In this document: positions 12,011 through 24,507 of the stretch, in pieces
Layout: every line of letters starts with the position of its first letter
Numbering within the stretch: position 1 is the stretch's first letter
Origin: Thysanoteuthis rhombus
Lineage: Eukaryota; Mollusca; Cephalopoda; Oegopsida; Thysanoteuthidae
Direction: 5' to 3'
DNA: 64,000 bases
Assembly (NCBI GenBank): GCA_963457665.1
Contig: OY735222.1
Span: 36,099,891-36,163,890 of the forward strand
Translations under genes and position numbers: made by a program
The notes under the pieces: generated by a model
What the model was told of the DNA's origin: nothing
Database searches by the model: none
What the model saw: the letters and a program-made list of their open reading frames with translations, nothing else

Positions 12011-12454
12011 TTTCTAGACTAGTATGTAAAGTATGTAATGTACTTAATACCAGACCTCTGATCTCTCAGCTAACAGTCTATCCCGACTACGTCCAGTCAA
12101 CCGGAAGTGCACTCCAATTTCGTTTACTTTGGCGGAAGTATCTTTTAGCCGTTATGGCGACTATGACACGCACCAACGTTCGACAAGACACGTCACGAAT
12201 GAGTCAATCTTGTTTGGCCTCAAGAAGAATTGTTGGTGGTCAGTAAAAGATGATAGCTGACCAGCGGCGACTAAACGGTCGGGTGCTTCTGGATGGAGTA
12301 CACGAGTGCTTTTACAGACCACATAATCAAACCTTGTATCAAGACCGAGTACACCGCCCGATTTTATTGTGCTGACAAACTAGAAGACGTGGTACGTATA
12401 TCAACCGATATATCCGACGAGCAGGAGCAAAAGTGCAACTAAGAAAAAGAACAC

Positions 12455-12524
<70 letters not shown>

Positions 12525-13334
12525 CATGATGTTTTTTGTAATTTGTAAGAAAGGAAGAAATAGAAAACAGTGCGCAATATTTATCAAAGTAAATAAAACT
12601 ATCAATATGTAAAATAAAATTTACTAGGATATATACCCGATGAATCTCAGCATTTTGTGCCTCTTTTATTGTTTATAAATAAGGGGAACACAGACCATCA
12701 TAGCTAGCTTAGGTATCTGCCAGGAAGAGAAACCACGGTCAAACTGACGACCCTGGGGTCTTGTTGCTAATCATGCGTACATGATGTCCTAGAGCCGTGG
12801 AAGTTCCTCATATATATATATATATATATATGCATGTATAATTCTGAGAATGTTATGCTTTCAGTCATAATATAAGTAGCCCATAAGTGGGTAGAGAAAG
12901 AGAAGGGAGATGAAAAGTTAGGTAATTTGATAAAAGACAAGAAGAGAGAAGAGTAGAGCAGAAAGGAAGTTAGGTAATTTGATAAGATAGGAAAAAGAGG
13001 GGGGAAAGTAATTTAGCTAGTTCACCGAGTGGGTGGGAGGATGTTGGTATATAAAATGAATCCATGTCTACATAACATTCAGATACAACCATAGACGAGC
13101 AACGGGTAAGAAAGATAGGGAAGGATAATGGAGAGAATGAGAAAATACAGGTAAAGAGTGAGAGAAGTGCAAAGGCATGAGATAATGGATAATCTTACTT
13201 GTCAACACCAATGGAATTTCCACAAGTTCCGTTAGTTTTGATTTGACGGGCAAAAAGATTTCCCATATTTAACATTTTGGAGCGATGAGTTACCTATGTA
13301 GGAATAGCAGCAATAGCACCTTTCAAGTGTCTGT
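12011..13334. other. non-coding stretch with (AT)n
   Basis: Contains interrupted (AT)n at about 12463-12522 and a short one at 12811-12832. The segment 12040-12260 is relatively GC-rich and free of simple repeats but carries no recognisable domain. Confidence 0.5.
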
Positions 13335-13574
13335 TGCTGGATTCTCTATCATGGGCATCGCAGAACCAATACTTTCTGAACTTGTTTAGTTCGTCACGAC
13401 ACCTTTTTTTGCTATTGGCCTCTGACCAACCCATTGTCATTCAAATTTCTGATGGGTTCTATGATATCTTCGACTCCTGTTTTCTGTCTGATGTTTTGAG
13501 CTGTCTTCGGATCTCTCCATATGATATTGACCATGATTCTTTCTTGCACAGGTCGCATGGTTCTCAGTTTGAGG
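13335..13574 (-). mobile_element. RTE LINE 3' fragment (C-terminal domain)
   Basis: On minus, from 13574 down, the translation gives RPVQERIMVNIIWRDPKTAQ and then KTGVEDIIEPIR. This matches the well-preserved copy at 58143-58588 (AHERIMLGLTWRDHKTAQ). The nucleotide landmark tctctatcatgggc at 13343 also recurs at 58206. Both ends are truncated and several frameshifts are present. Confidence 0.8.
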
Positions 13575-14859
13575 GTGATTTATCATGTGATAGAATATTT
13601 TTAATTGAATTATGCTAAAAAGATTTTCAAAAGATTTTCTGCTTATTGTGGGTAGCTGCAAACTACGACCGCGGTTATCAAAGATCAGCATTAAAATTCA
13701 CAAACTTTGCAAAGAGAAATTAAACCAAGAATCACACTTGAATCATTTTTAAAACAGATTTTCGTTTTGGAAGGGACATTCGTATTGATTGATAAATGAA
13801 TTTCACGTTTTAATTAATATTGACAATTGACATGCACTTACATAAAAAAATATCAATTTCCCCTGTTATATATATGTGTGTGTGTGTGTGTGTGAATATG
13901 TGTGTCTGTTTGTTTGGTAGTTGAAGGAACTGTCTATCTCCAACCAGACTTAATAATCAGTGTTTCGATGCCGATTTCCAAAGCTGACGGACAACTCTCT
14001 GGTCTGGAAAAAAGTCTTGTAACCCAATCTTCTAATACGTATCCGATCCTGTCCCAGACTAAACTAAGTTTATTTATTTGAAGAAAGGCCCACATCCCCC
14101 ACATAGGCATGGCTGGTCACCTGAGGGCTTGCAACAGATTTTTGCCCGTGAAGCCCAGACGTAATATATATACGTGTGTGTGAGTGTGTTTGTGTGAGGG
14201 GGGGGGTACATGCGTTTATATGAGTGTGTGAATGAGAGAGAGAGAGGGTGTATACGTATGTGTAGAGAGATGTGTTATTATTCCAAGAAAAAGTGACTCC
14301 TAATGATTCACGACGATACATTAAGAATCTTGCTCATAGGAAGGGCGTGTGGAGCCAAGCTTTCTTTGAGTTAAGGAATGGCACGTCAACCACAAAATTA
14401 AATCTTTGTAAACACTCATCGTAGGCGGATTTCATAAAATTCCCGAAAATACTCGAATAATCTGTCGACAGGAATGTAGACGACATCAAATCGTCGACTT
14501 GGTTTTTACGTCATGTAAACTGGAGTTAAAGGGTCCCGTTTATATACCAAAGGGCACTGGGGACTGATTATTATCTTATTAATATAATTTAGTGCAGACA
14601 GTGAGCTAAACACGGGAAAACATATGCTTGAAGATTACTTATCTCTGTCAGCACGCATGTACACAGATATAAATACACCGATAAACATCCGAATCCATTC
14701 TGTTTTTTATGAAAACGAAACGAAAGTAACTGAAAAATCAAACTTATCCGATAACTCTGCCATTAATTCTGTTAATTCTGTCAAGTATTGAAGTCTCTTC
14801 AACAGAATTTTACATTCAAAGAAGCAATGAATTCACTGGGGGACTTCTTTAATTTGATC
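13575..14859. other. non-coding stretch with (TG)n
   Basis: Contains (TG)n at about 13866-13893 and a TG/GA-rich patch at 14170-14270. No gene or transposon domain recognised. Confidence 0.5.
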
Positions 14860-14977
14860 CTGAGGGGATTAATTCCGAAGTTCATAAGAAGACCTACTCG
14901 CTTTCTTCTTTTAGTTCTTCAAAAATTACCTGGAATTTATCAAGGTTCTCGGCAAAGAGTACGGTGCTGTCGGTAGA
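14860..14977 (-). mobile_element. inverted 5' part of an RTE insertion (RT palm)
   Basis: Read on minus from 14977, this gives STDSTVLFAENLDKFQ and then VIFEELKEESE before a stop. In RTE elements this stretch begins at the FADD catalytic box, here decayed to TDST, and leads toward a VGLxMN block. It abuts the sense-oriented segment that starts at about 14985, and the two cover neighbouring parts of the element. That is the layout expected from a twin-primed LINE insertion. Confidence 0.6.
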
Positions 14978-14984
14978 TCAGTGA

Positions 14985-15612
14985 AATCAATGCCATGTAT
15001 AACAAATATATTGGAAACAAAGAAACAAAGATCAAAATCAGAACTGCAGAACAAAAGAAAGTAGACCACTAAATCTACCTGAAACAACGAATGTTCATGA
15101 AATCCTTGAGAGAAGAAATCAAATGAAGGATCGCCTTGGGCTGGCAAGCTTTCGGCAGAGCAAGCTCAACAGTAAAAAACAAAAATATCCCTTTAGTTCT
15201 GAAAATAAGGATCACCAATAGTCATCTGGATATGAAACGTAGAACATAGCCAAAAGACTAGTACTCAAAGTAAGAACCATACAACGTACACAGGAGAGAA
15301 TCAGGCTTGGAGTCAGATGGAGTTGAGACAAGACAGCACAGTATAATGGAGGAAAAAAAAAAATAAGAGTATGAGATATCATAGAATGTATTAGAAAACT
15401 CAAATGGCAATGGGCAGACCATGTTGCAAGAATGTCAGACAACTGGTGGACATCACAACCCACGAAGTGGATCCCCAGAGATCACATGCGAAACTTTGGC
15501 CCACAGAAAATAAGATTGCGTTGCCTTTCAGACAAGTTGAGGAGATGTTGAAGCTAGATAGAGAGACCTGGTGAATCTCTGGGAATGCCTATGTCCATCG
15601 TCGGACGTTAAA
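14985..15612 (+). mobile_element. RTE LINE 3' part (sense)
   Basis: Translation begins with AMYNKYIGNKETKIKIRTAE, passes an IYL block and an SLREEI block, and shows KLKWQWADHVARMSDNW near 15395-15445. It is broken by several stops and frameshifts. It runs to the typical RTE end, with tatgtccatcgtcggac just before the trinucleotide tail; the same end word is seen at 46600 and 58170 on minus. Confidence 0.8.

Positions 15613-15685
<73 letters not shown>
15613..15685 (+). repeat. (GAT)n tail of the RTE insertion
   Basis: About 24 ATG/GAT units attached directly to the RTE 3' end. The same junction with shorter tails occurs at about 46567-46590 and 58143-58157 on minus. The frames through it (poly-Met on plus, poly-Ile on minus) are not genes. 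Confidence 0.85.
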
Positions 15686-15686
<1 letters not shown>

Positions 15687-15797
15687 ATTCTTGTTTGTAA
15701 GGAAAACATCTAGAAGTTGGGAAAAAGTAATCTGTGGGATAGAGGTCGGGTTAACTGGCAAGGTGCTATAAAGTCTTCAACTGGTTAAACTTTTGTC

Positions 15798-16125
15798 AAA
15801 CTCTAGTCTAACTTAAAAGTTGACTTTGTCTCCTGCATTACAGCAAGAACAAGAACAATCCTCACAAAATTCAGAGGAGTAAACTCTTCATTGTTTGTCC
15901 CGTATCGTTAAATCAAACTGATGTATAAAATTGCTGTTTCCCTGTCGTGCAATCTAATAAATCCAAGTGATTGGTTGTCGGCTCTGTTACTTACTGAGCT
16001 AAACTGACAAGTTTTTCGTATCTATGGAGTTATTTATTATACATACAGTAGAGAAGTTGCAGTAATCATCTTCCGTCGGAATAAAAGTTGGAGAGGAGTC
16101 TGAACCTGCAGCAGCCAGGCCTGAA
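15798..16125. repeat. SINE family A, copy 2
   Basis: Second copy of the family described at 5284-5655. It shares the acaagaacaatcctcacaaaa block, the aaactgacaag block and the conserved end (atcatcttccgtcgga, then cctgcagcagccaggc). On minus its centre reads tagctcagtaagtaac, the best A-box-like match of the three copies. Confidence 0.7.
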
Positions 16126-16329
16126 ATATTACTTTCGAAAGAGCAGGTTTTATCCTGCTGTAAATTGACATGCTTTCAATCAACTAAACTGGTCGCTGTA
16201 AATTTTAGTTTTGAATGCTCTAATTCAAACTAGTCAACGTATCTATTGACATTACTCTTTTGATCACCTTGAAGTGAGGCACTATCTTCCACTAAGCACT
16301 TACCATAACTTCCAATTAGAAAAAGGAAA

Positions 16330-16410
16330 GAATAAGATGCAGGCAAGATTTGAACTCGTGTCCGTCTATGTACGGCACCAATTCTATTGAATGATCAAAT
16401 CGTCTTCATT
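16330..16410 (-). repeat. SINE family E, diverged copy
   Basis: Contains agaataagatgcaggcaaga and a B-box-like tttgaactcg on plus, in the same order as in the copies at 1495 and 34683. Confidence 0.4.
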
Positions 16411-18054
16411 CATTATTCCGTATTTGCGCTGTTTACTCAAAGTTGTAGACTAACGGTTTGAGTAAGTCAGATAAAAAAGCAACTAAAACATTCATGGTGG
16501 AAGAGAATACTAGTAAGAAAAAATAGTTGTTGTAAACCAACATAAACAAGAAAAAATAAAACAACGAACGAATGAAACAAGCGGACAAACATTTGCTTAA
16601 ATGGATAAATACATAATTCGGCTGATAAAAAAAAAGGAACCGACCTACACAAATGTTGCTTTGAATGGAGAAAAAGAAAAATCGGAAGTCAGTGGAGTTG
16701 TGGATAGGATGCAGACGAAAAAACAAACAAATGATACAAATTCATAAGACCATACACCCACATACACACACAAAAGAACAAAAATGGCGTCAGTGTAGTG
16801 AGGAGGAAGAGCGTGCCAATGATCTCCTGTACAAGCGAAAAGCGAAGGACCAACAAATCGAAGTTTTGTGAATCAATAAGGAAGGACATTTTTTTGGCTT
16901 CTATTTGCGCCTGCGCACAGCTGAACTGCTGACCAATGAGCGTAGAGAACGTTATCGGCCAAGAGCGGGCTGAAGATTGACAGATCGCTGCTTGTAATAC
17001 AATAACACGGACAGGCAATAAGAGAATTGTATTAGCGTTGATGGTTTTCAAGTCGCGTAGGGTTGGGCTAGGAACACGATAGCTTATTAGTTAAGGCTGT
17101 CGGGGGCGAGACGCGAGTCACACTGGGAAAACGGAGAGAAGGATAAGTCGAGAAAAGCTGAAGTAGTTGGCGGCATGGGCGTCCGCAGTCTATAGAGGGA
17201 CAGAAAGATATATCCCAGGATGAGGGAGCGAAAATATATATTCGGGATGGAGGTGGAAGGATATATCTGGGTGTTGGTTGTCAGGTAAGGAACTAGGAAG
17301 TGCTTGAGTTGTGACTCATCAGAAGCTATCATTGTTCATAGTAAACCCTTTATCTTCGACGTATAAAGTTCCACTTATGTCCGATTCATTACGAAGTGTG
17401 AAGAAAAGTGTGTGTGTGTGCTCCGCGTATGTGCAGGACCGTGAGAGGAGTTTTATACAGCAATGCAAGTTTATTCACCCCCTCCCATATACACAGCACG
17501 GACACCCTCGTCTCTTTATTCATCCTGTCTTCATTTGCTGAATCCCGAACTATCTTCGTCCATCGGGAAACGATAGTCATCCTATTTTATCGATGGACAT
17601 ATCGTATCGACTTAGAAAGTTTCGATATTCAGATCTACCCGAGGAATGCTTGGGTCCCGTTGGCTCTCCACGGTGCGATGCATCAGTTGCACTTCCTCTC
17701 AAAGGTCCTTTGTGGGTGTGAGGGTGTGGATGTGTGATCTCATCAATTTCGGGTGCAGAAATAAGAACTTATTGTCGACTATCACGTATTGTCGTTTAGA
17801 AGAACCGTCACATGGGGCCCGTCCCCTAACTGAGGGAGTTGTATATCTGTCAATGACGCATAACATTAGTGTTCGAACCAAGGTCAAAAGCTAGAATATC
17901 AATGCTTTTGATGCAACATCTTCCTTTCCCCATTTTCCTCTGGCCTTGAGCCAGACTTGCCGAAGCTTAGCAATAACGTAGTCACCTTTTAATCAGATAA
18001 CAAAAATATCCACACTTTCTAATGTAACTATTAAAGCCTCACTGTATACGCTCA
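16411..18054. other. mixed-composition non-coding stretch
   Basis: Less repeat-laden than its surroundings. A GCGC-rich word (gcgcctgcgcac) at about 16907 resembles an NRF1-type site. Both strands carry frames of about 60-120 residues (for example 16689-17051 minus and 17408-17737 plus) but none shows a recognisable domain, splice context or coding-like composition. Confidence 0.4.
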
Positions 18055-18165
18055 TGACAGTTCATACGATATCCCCAAAAGTTCTCAATGGAAATAGAAA
18101 TAGGCTACGAAGATGCGATTAAATTTGGGAGCAGATCCATACACAGCTGGAAGCCCCTAATTATT
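18055..18165 (+). repeat. family D repeat unit, single dispersed copy
   Basis: Shares cgatatccccaaaagttc with the unit at about 4965 and gggagcagatcc-like sequence with the 4.5-5.1 kb array. Confidence 0.55.
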
Positions 18166-19210
18166 GCGTTATATTATGCGTATTTTGTTATGAGAAATCC
18201 ATTTCATTGCAAAAATAAATCTTTTTGAAAAATGAAAGATAACCAAAACAAAATTCAAGAAAATACATGTAATCAGATGTTTACACAATAATATAGGACC
18301 ATAAGCAGTAGAGACATGAGACAGACACTTTTCGATGGCGGCCATATTGAATTTAGCGCGCACAGGCCACCACACGCCAATACCTTGTTTGCGATGATTA
18401 TTGAAAAGGTTGGGTTCATGCCTGACACGTCAAATTGTAGATTCCCTCTCTACAACTGCGTGTATTTTGGCAGCATGGTGTGACCAGTTATTATTCACTT
18501 AAGTGGGGGGATTAAAGGTGACAAATGCATCGGTTATTCTCTTGCCTTTAGTTGGGTGGTGATCACTAAAAAAGCCCGAATTTTCAAAAGAAACAGGCAT
18601 GAACAACACCAGACACAAATTAAGGAACCATCTTAGCAAAAAAAAAAAAGTAAACTGGACCCCTCAATAAAACCTATCAGATGGTGGAATTGCGCAAAAC
18701 CAGAAAAATACGTTTTCAAAGACATGGGGAGTAAATGTTCAAATTTCCAGCCGTCTAGCAGCATTGGTGCGACCGATACGTGTGGCACATACGGGAATAA
18801 CCAGCCAGACCCACTCAAAACTGGGGAAACGTTTATCTATATTGTTGGTGACAGTTTTTGCTGACTGTTTCAAAAAGAGAACCCACTCTTTCCTTCTCGA
18901 AAACAAAAGTGACGACAACCTGCGACGACGTGAGCCTAAACTTTATTTCCTACTTCCCAGGAAGCCATAAAACTACAGAGGCCGTGAAAGTATTTGTCTT
19001 GTCCCAGTAGGTGGGCAAAATCTTTTGAACGAAAGACCGGGGCAATATTAAATTGGAAGAAATGTTTTTAACGGACCACCTACAAAGAATCCTTGTTGGT
19101 CTTTGAAAACTTCTCTTCACTCCTAATGGTTGATTTATGATCACCAGTATCTTTAATGCTTTTAACAAAACCTTTCAGCTGTTCTGCTCTCCAACCCTCA
19201 TTAAATAAAT
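18166..19210. other. non-coding stretch, nothing recognised
   Basis: Contains a YY1-like word (gatggcggccat) near 18334. No transposon motif or exon recognised. Confidence 0.4.
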
Positions 19211-19860
19211 CAGTGCTTTTCAAATTAGGGTTCCCGACCCCCAGTGGGGTCGCATGAAGATTATTGGGGATTGCAGAATATTTGAAAGGAAATTTGAAGA
19301 ATAATTTTGTAAATAAAATTGCTTCTTTTTTTCTCTATATAATAATATATTCCTTATTGTGCCTTTAGTGAAACGAGTCAATGCTATGCATCAGTAAAAA
19401 AAAAAAAAAAAAGGTTTTTGTTGTTTTGTTTTTAAAAAGTAAAATTTTTTGCAATGAATATTGTAAAACTTTTTATAGATTAAAAACAAGTTGCAATTTC
19501 TGCCTTTTCATTTGCTTCCATGTTGGATTATGACAATAAATAACAGTCATAGTGAATCAATAACACGCGTTTCCACAATGACAAGTCTCAGAATTTTAGG
19601 AAACAAGCGATAGATTTTGAAAAAAATATTTTTTATTTCAGTCTATTATGATAGTTTTATAAGTGGATATTGGTATTTCAAGCTTTTTTTTTTTATCAAA
19701 CTCTTGGTTTTATAAATACATTGGAAAAATAGTCGGCGTATCTAAAAGCACTCACTGAAAACTAAAATATACGTAGACATGTAAGAGACACCTCAATAAC
19801 AGGATTATTCGACAAATGAAAATCTAGTCACACTGTGCAAAAAAAGGTTTGCCATCACTG
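19211..19860. mobile_element. hAT-like non-autonomous DNA element (candidate)
   Basis: The left end reads cagtgcttttcaaa and soon after gacccccagtggggtcgc, a layout common at hAT-type termini. The right end, read on minus, is cagtgatggcaaaccttt. The interior is AT-rich with an A-run at about 19397 and no transposase. No 8-bp target duplication is recognisable, so the two termini could belong to different insertions. Confidence 0.45.
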
Positions 19861-21340
19861 AACAACGAGGGAAGAATTGCGAACAAATGTACCTTATCAA
19901 AAGAGGTCGCAAAAAATGTGCTTCATCAAAGGGGATTCCGAGAGAAGCTTTGAAAGGCTTTGAGATAAGTGGCACATCCGCCAGCGTCCAGCTTTTTATA
20001 TGACCTACGGGGTTATTTGTTTTGTCTACAGCTAGATCCCTTCTTAAGGATTGAACCCAAGACGACATTGATTATGGTTTTATATGGAACGAACTTCTTG
20101 AAGCAGACAATGATTCCTCAAGAAGGAATTCCGTTCCCCAAATTCCTCGTATGCACGTAACTGCCAAGCCATGGGATCGAACTCATTACTTGAAACGTCA
20201 ACCAGGATCAACACTAATTATATCGCTGCTTCATTGATAACAGTCATTTAAGTTTTGATTTTGCTCTCATTGTTATTTTTTCGCGAGTATTTATTTGATC
20301 TTGTTTCTGTTGTCTTTTATCGCAACTCCCAAACCATTATTCTACGACTGTTAGTAAGCAGAACAAATCGAACATTATCCAACGATGAAATATGAGCCTC
20401 TATACCCCCAAAAGCCCGCACGTCTATGACAACTGTCTTATTGATTATGCTACGAAGACCAGCCGGTAACAATAATCCAAATCTAACCACAAAACTTTCA
20501 TTCTTTTTCCCCAAAACGCCTGATACGCCGTTGCTTTCTTTGTTTACATACACTAGCAGTGTTAGTAGTAATACTATTCGAATTTCTTAGAGGGAGCATT
20601 GTCAATTATCAAGTAACGAGGGTTGAAGATAAAGAATGAATGTTCGATAAAATTCGAACTCGGAGAGCCTGCCTGTCCGGTATAACAGCCTTATCGATCA
20701 GACTGTATTCGTCCTGATGCAATGATTAGAAAGTTTAGCTCACAGATCATTGATGGTGAGTTGAAATTGGTTACTCCACAAAGGTAGTAATGTGTTCGAC
20801 TAAGTCCAATTTAATTAATGTCTTATTCTGCTCGAGTTACTTTTCCCAGTCCTGTGTCTTTAAATATTTGTTCTTAGTTAATTTTGACACAAGATCTCAT
20901 GAGCACCCAGATATAATTCCGACCCGTATCAATGACTTATATGACTTATCTTCTAACCATCGCTCAATGCTAGAAGCTCCAGTCTAGTGCTTTTACCAAT
21001 AAGCCATTAATCAGACAAGTTTATCTACATGTCTTCCGTGTTCCTGCCATTACGATGTTACAGTCTTGCTATCTGCCTTCGCCATCTTTCTTTCATCTTT
21101 TCTTTTATGTGCGTGTCCCGCTTAGCAGGCAATAAGGCTAGCCAACGTTCGGTGCTAATCTTTATGGCAAATCTTCCATCTCTTTAACTCCGATTAGGAA
21201 ATATTTTCAACTCTAATTCCAACAATCATGTTTACATTCTTAATGCTCCTCTTTGCCTTTCTTTGTCGATATTTTCTGCCAAATTCTCTTTACTGCCATT
21301 GTTTATCGCACATTTTCCCGTCATATGACCGAGTCTCTTT
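19861..21340. other. non-coding stretch with a SINE-like piece
   Basis: A family E-like segment with ttcgaactcgg lies at about 20635-20715. Otherwise I see no recognised structure. Confidence 0.4.
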
Positions 21341-21353
21341 TCCTGATACACAC

Positions 21354-21415
<62 letters not shown>

Positions 21416-21485
21416 GCATATGTATATATATATGTATATGTATATATATATGTATATATATATATATGTATATATATATATACAC

Positions 21486-21572
<87 letters not shown>
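21341..21572. repeat. compound (CA)n/(TA)n microsatellite
   Basis: A short (AC)n run followed by about 200 bp of TA repeats with regular tgtata and tacata interruptions. Long Tyr/Ile frames on both strands are artefacts. Confidence 0.9.
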
Positions 21573-22217
21573 GTGGTGTCTGTGTTTCTGTCACGCTATG
21601 GAAACCATCGGCACATGCGTGCAGCCCGACTAAATTTGGCATACATACTCACTGGACCCAGGGGAAGGTTTTAAAGTAGAACATTTTTTCATGAGGTCTG
21701 GGATTGCTCCCACTCCGATGAAAATGGTCCGATTCCTATCTATCTGACACTAAAAATCTGATTCTGTTCATCTGGATGTGACTTGTAAGTAGCAGGCACG
21801 GTGCATTGTTCACAGAGTTATTGAATTAAGGTAAACTAAAGAAAAAAGAAAAAAAAAACAGTGCTAAGTTCTCATCTGAGCCTTCCACAATAATTAGCTG
21901 AAAACCTGCCCTACGGCCATGGACTGATGAAGATAACAGCACCAAAAACTAGCCTGCGAATAAACGTAACAAGAATTAGAGAATAATTCATCCTTTCATA
22001 GATATAACATAAACATCGATGTTGAAATTATTCATCTAATGCCAAACAGTACTCGTAAAAATTTATGGAGGAATTTTATGTGCATAAGATAAATTTATAC
22101 ATATTCATACACAAGCACGGGTCTCAGTTAACGTAACCCCGTGAGTTTGGGATTATAGAGGCCAAAAATCTTAGGAATTTACAAATGCTTCACTGTGTTA
22201 CACCAACTAAAATTTGG
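21573..22217. other. non-coding stretch, nothing recognised
   Basis: No domain or repeat match seen. It ends with the aaatttgg flank of the next element. Confidence 0.4.
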
Positions 22218-22578
22218 CAGTGTTGCCAACTTAGATGACCTTCATCTAAATCTAGATGTTTTTAGTTGCGTCTGGTAGATGTCAGACATGGCTATTTAGA
22301 TAGTTCTTAATGAAATAAATAATATTTTTATGGCACATAGTTATAAAACAGTGATATATTTAATAAAATACGTAATACTTTTCATAAAGTGAGTTATATT
22401 TTGATTAAGTAAATGTTGATTATTTAAGGTACATTTAATTCATTAATAATATGTAGTATATTTCCCAGGTTTTAGATGTATACACCTGGAGAATTTAGGA
22501 TCTTTCTAGGGTTTTTTCTAAGAGTTTTCTTTTTCCATTCGAATTTAGATGTAGACAAAAAAAGGTTTGGCAACAGCA
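22218..22578. mobile_element. hAT-like MITE, about 360 bp
   Basis: The left terminus is cagtgttgccaac. The right terminus read on minus is gctgttgccaaacctttt. Subterminal sequence also mirrors: catctaaatctag on the left and, on minus, acatctaaattcg on the right. Flanks aaatttgg (left) and acaatttg/aatttgta (right) look like a worn 8-bp target duplication. No coding capacity. Confidence 0.6.
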
Positions 22579-24177
22579 CAATTTGTACAGAATTCAAATT
22601 TTGAGATGATCTCACTGATTATCAAATCCTACAATTCCAGGCAGAACTTGCTCACCGTTTCGAAAACGGCGCCGAGGCCACCGAGTGTCTCGAACTGCGC
22701 ATGCGTTCAAGAGGGTGAAGTTGTCAGCCAGTCGTCTATTCACAGGGAATATAAGAGCGTGTTCGTTTGTTAACACGATTTTGCTTGTCTGCTTCAATTC
22801 TTCAAATATTTGTGAAATGTTTTGATTCAATTTTTGGCAATTATCAATATTAGAGATTCGTATTTTCCCATTCGCTCAAGAAACATGAAGATTACCCCTG
22901 CGTACAATATACACCAGTTGGAGTGCCCGGCACTGTTCGGCGGAAAAAGTTTGCAAAGAAAATACAGGAAAGCAAACGATATCTTATAGAGCCTCCATGA
23001 AATTGCATATGGTCAAACCCAAATACACTCCTGGGTAGACCTGTGTAGACCCATACATATCATCGGCCAGGCCTGCGTAGTCCCTGCTCAAATCTTAAAA
23101 TTAATTTTTCGGAAAACTGAATGCAAGCACTTTTGGCATCGATAGTTCACACGTCAAAGCAGACAATCGAATTTTAATAGTGTCCGTGTTGTATTGTCGT
23201 TTTTTGGATCTGGGGTAGAGTAAGGGTTGATCCTAAAAGAAAAACATGTATTATTGTCGGATTTGAGTAAGATTCTCTTTTTTAAAAACTAGCAAACTGA
23301 CATGTATGGAAAAAGTAGTTTTGACTCTAAGTTAACGTGTATGGCCCTCGGGAGTCAGCACTCCCTGTTATGTGCTATCCCGGGTACAAGTGACCTTTAT
23401 ACACAAATTTACAGCCCCTAGGATGAAGCCGTTTGGGTTTATATAAGACGCATACATAAATGTAAGATAAAAAAAAATTGTTGTCTTTATAATGATGCTA
23501 GGGAACCCAGTGTTGGAAAAGAGTAATCAATAGTTGAAGGATTTCTAACACAGAGCTTGTCAAAGTAGGAATAGAAACCTTACCAAAATTGACCATGTTT
23601 GAAAAGGCTAAAATTGCCTTCTTAGGTCACCAGAGGTCAATGACATTTACCCTATGTTCAATCTGGTGTGAAGTTACCCATGTGTACATTTTTTCAACCG
23701 AGAAGGTGACAAAATCCCGAATTGGCCTTTAAAAGTCAATAAAGATCAGCACCACCAATCCTATTGGTGATCAAATACCCATGAACTTTATTTTCAGATT
23801 GTAGAGCTCAACTGTTTAAGAGTCTTTAAAAACATAGAAAAAATTATCTGTCTTTTCAGGATTATATACGTATATATATTCAAGAAATACTCGTTCGTAG
23901 CGTGTGTGAGTACATAAGTTATATGTGCATATATGTATAAATATTGGAAAATAAGTTCATTTGCATAATTGAGTTCGTAGCTTGACAAAGTTATTAGCTG
24001 AACTTGGACCTGAATTTTTGTTACACAAATTGGATCCGTGGCGATCATAGATTCAATGTGTGTGCAAACGTTTTCAGTGGAAAACTGGTTTTCAGGGGTG
24101 TGTTCAGTCTCCAATTTTCAAAAAAGAGCGTTGGTAACTCTTGCACACATTATACACACACACACACACACACACAC

Positions 24178-24244
<67 letters not shown>

Positions 24245-24474
24245 TGATACAATATAATATAATACAATATCTGATGTATGATGGGTTCATTTTGCAAAGT
24301 GATCGATGCATCAAATATTCAGTTAGAGTAGAGCTCAAAATATGATGACGTAAAGGATTCACTACCTGTCTATATTTCTGCCATGTTCCGACTTCTTTGG
24401 GGCGAAAGTTTTTCAGGGAATGTAATTCACCACATGAACGTGTTTGCATAACAAATCCTTTATTTCATCATACG

Positions 24475-24507
<33 letters not shown>

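Noticed and set aside
15528..15771. Poly-Met and poly-Ile frames
   Set aside because: Artefacts of the (GAT)n tail of an RTE insertion.
21228..21674. Long Tyr/Ile frames on both strands (up to 148 residues)
   Set aside because: Produced by the (TA)n/(CA)n microsatellite; open in several frames at once, no other composition.
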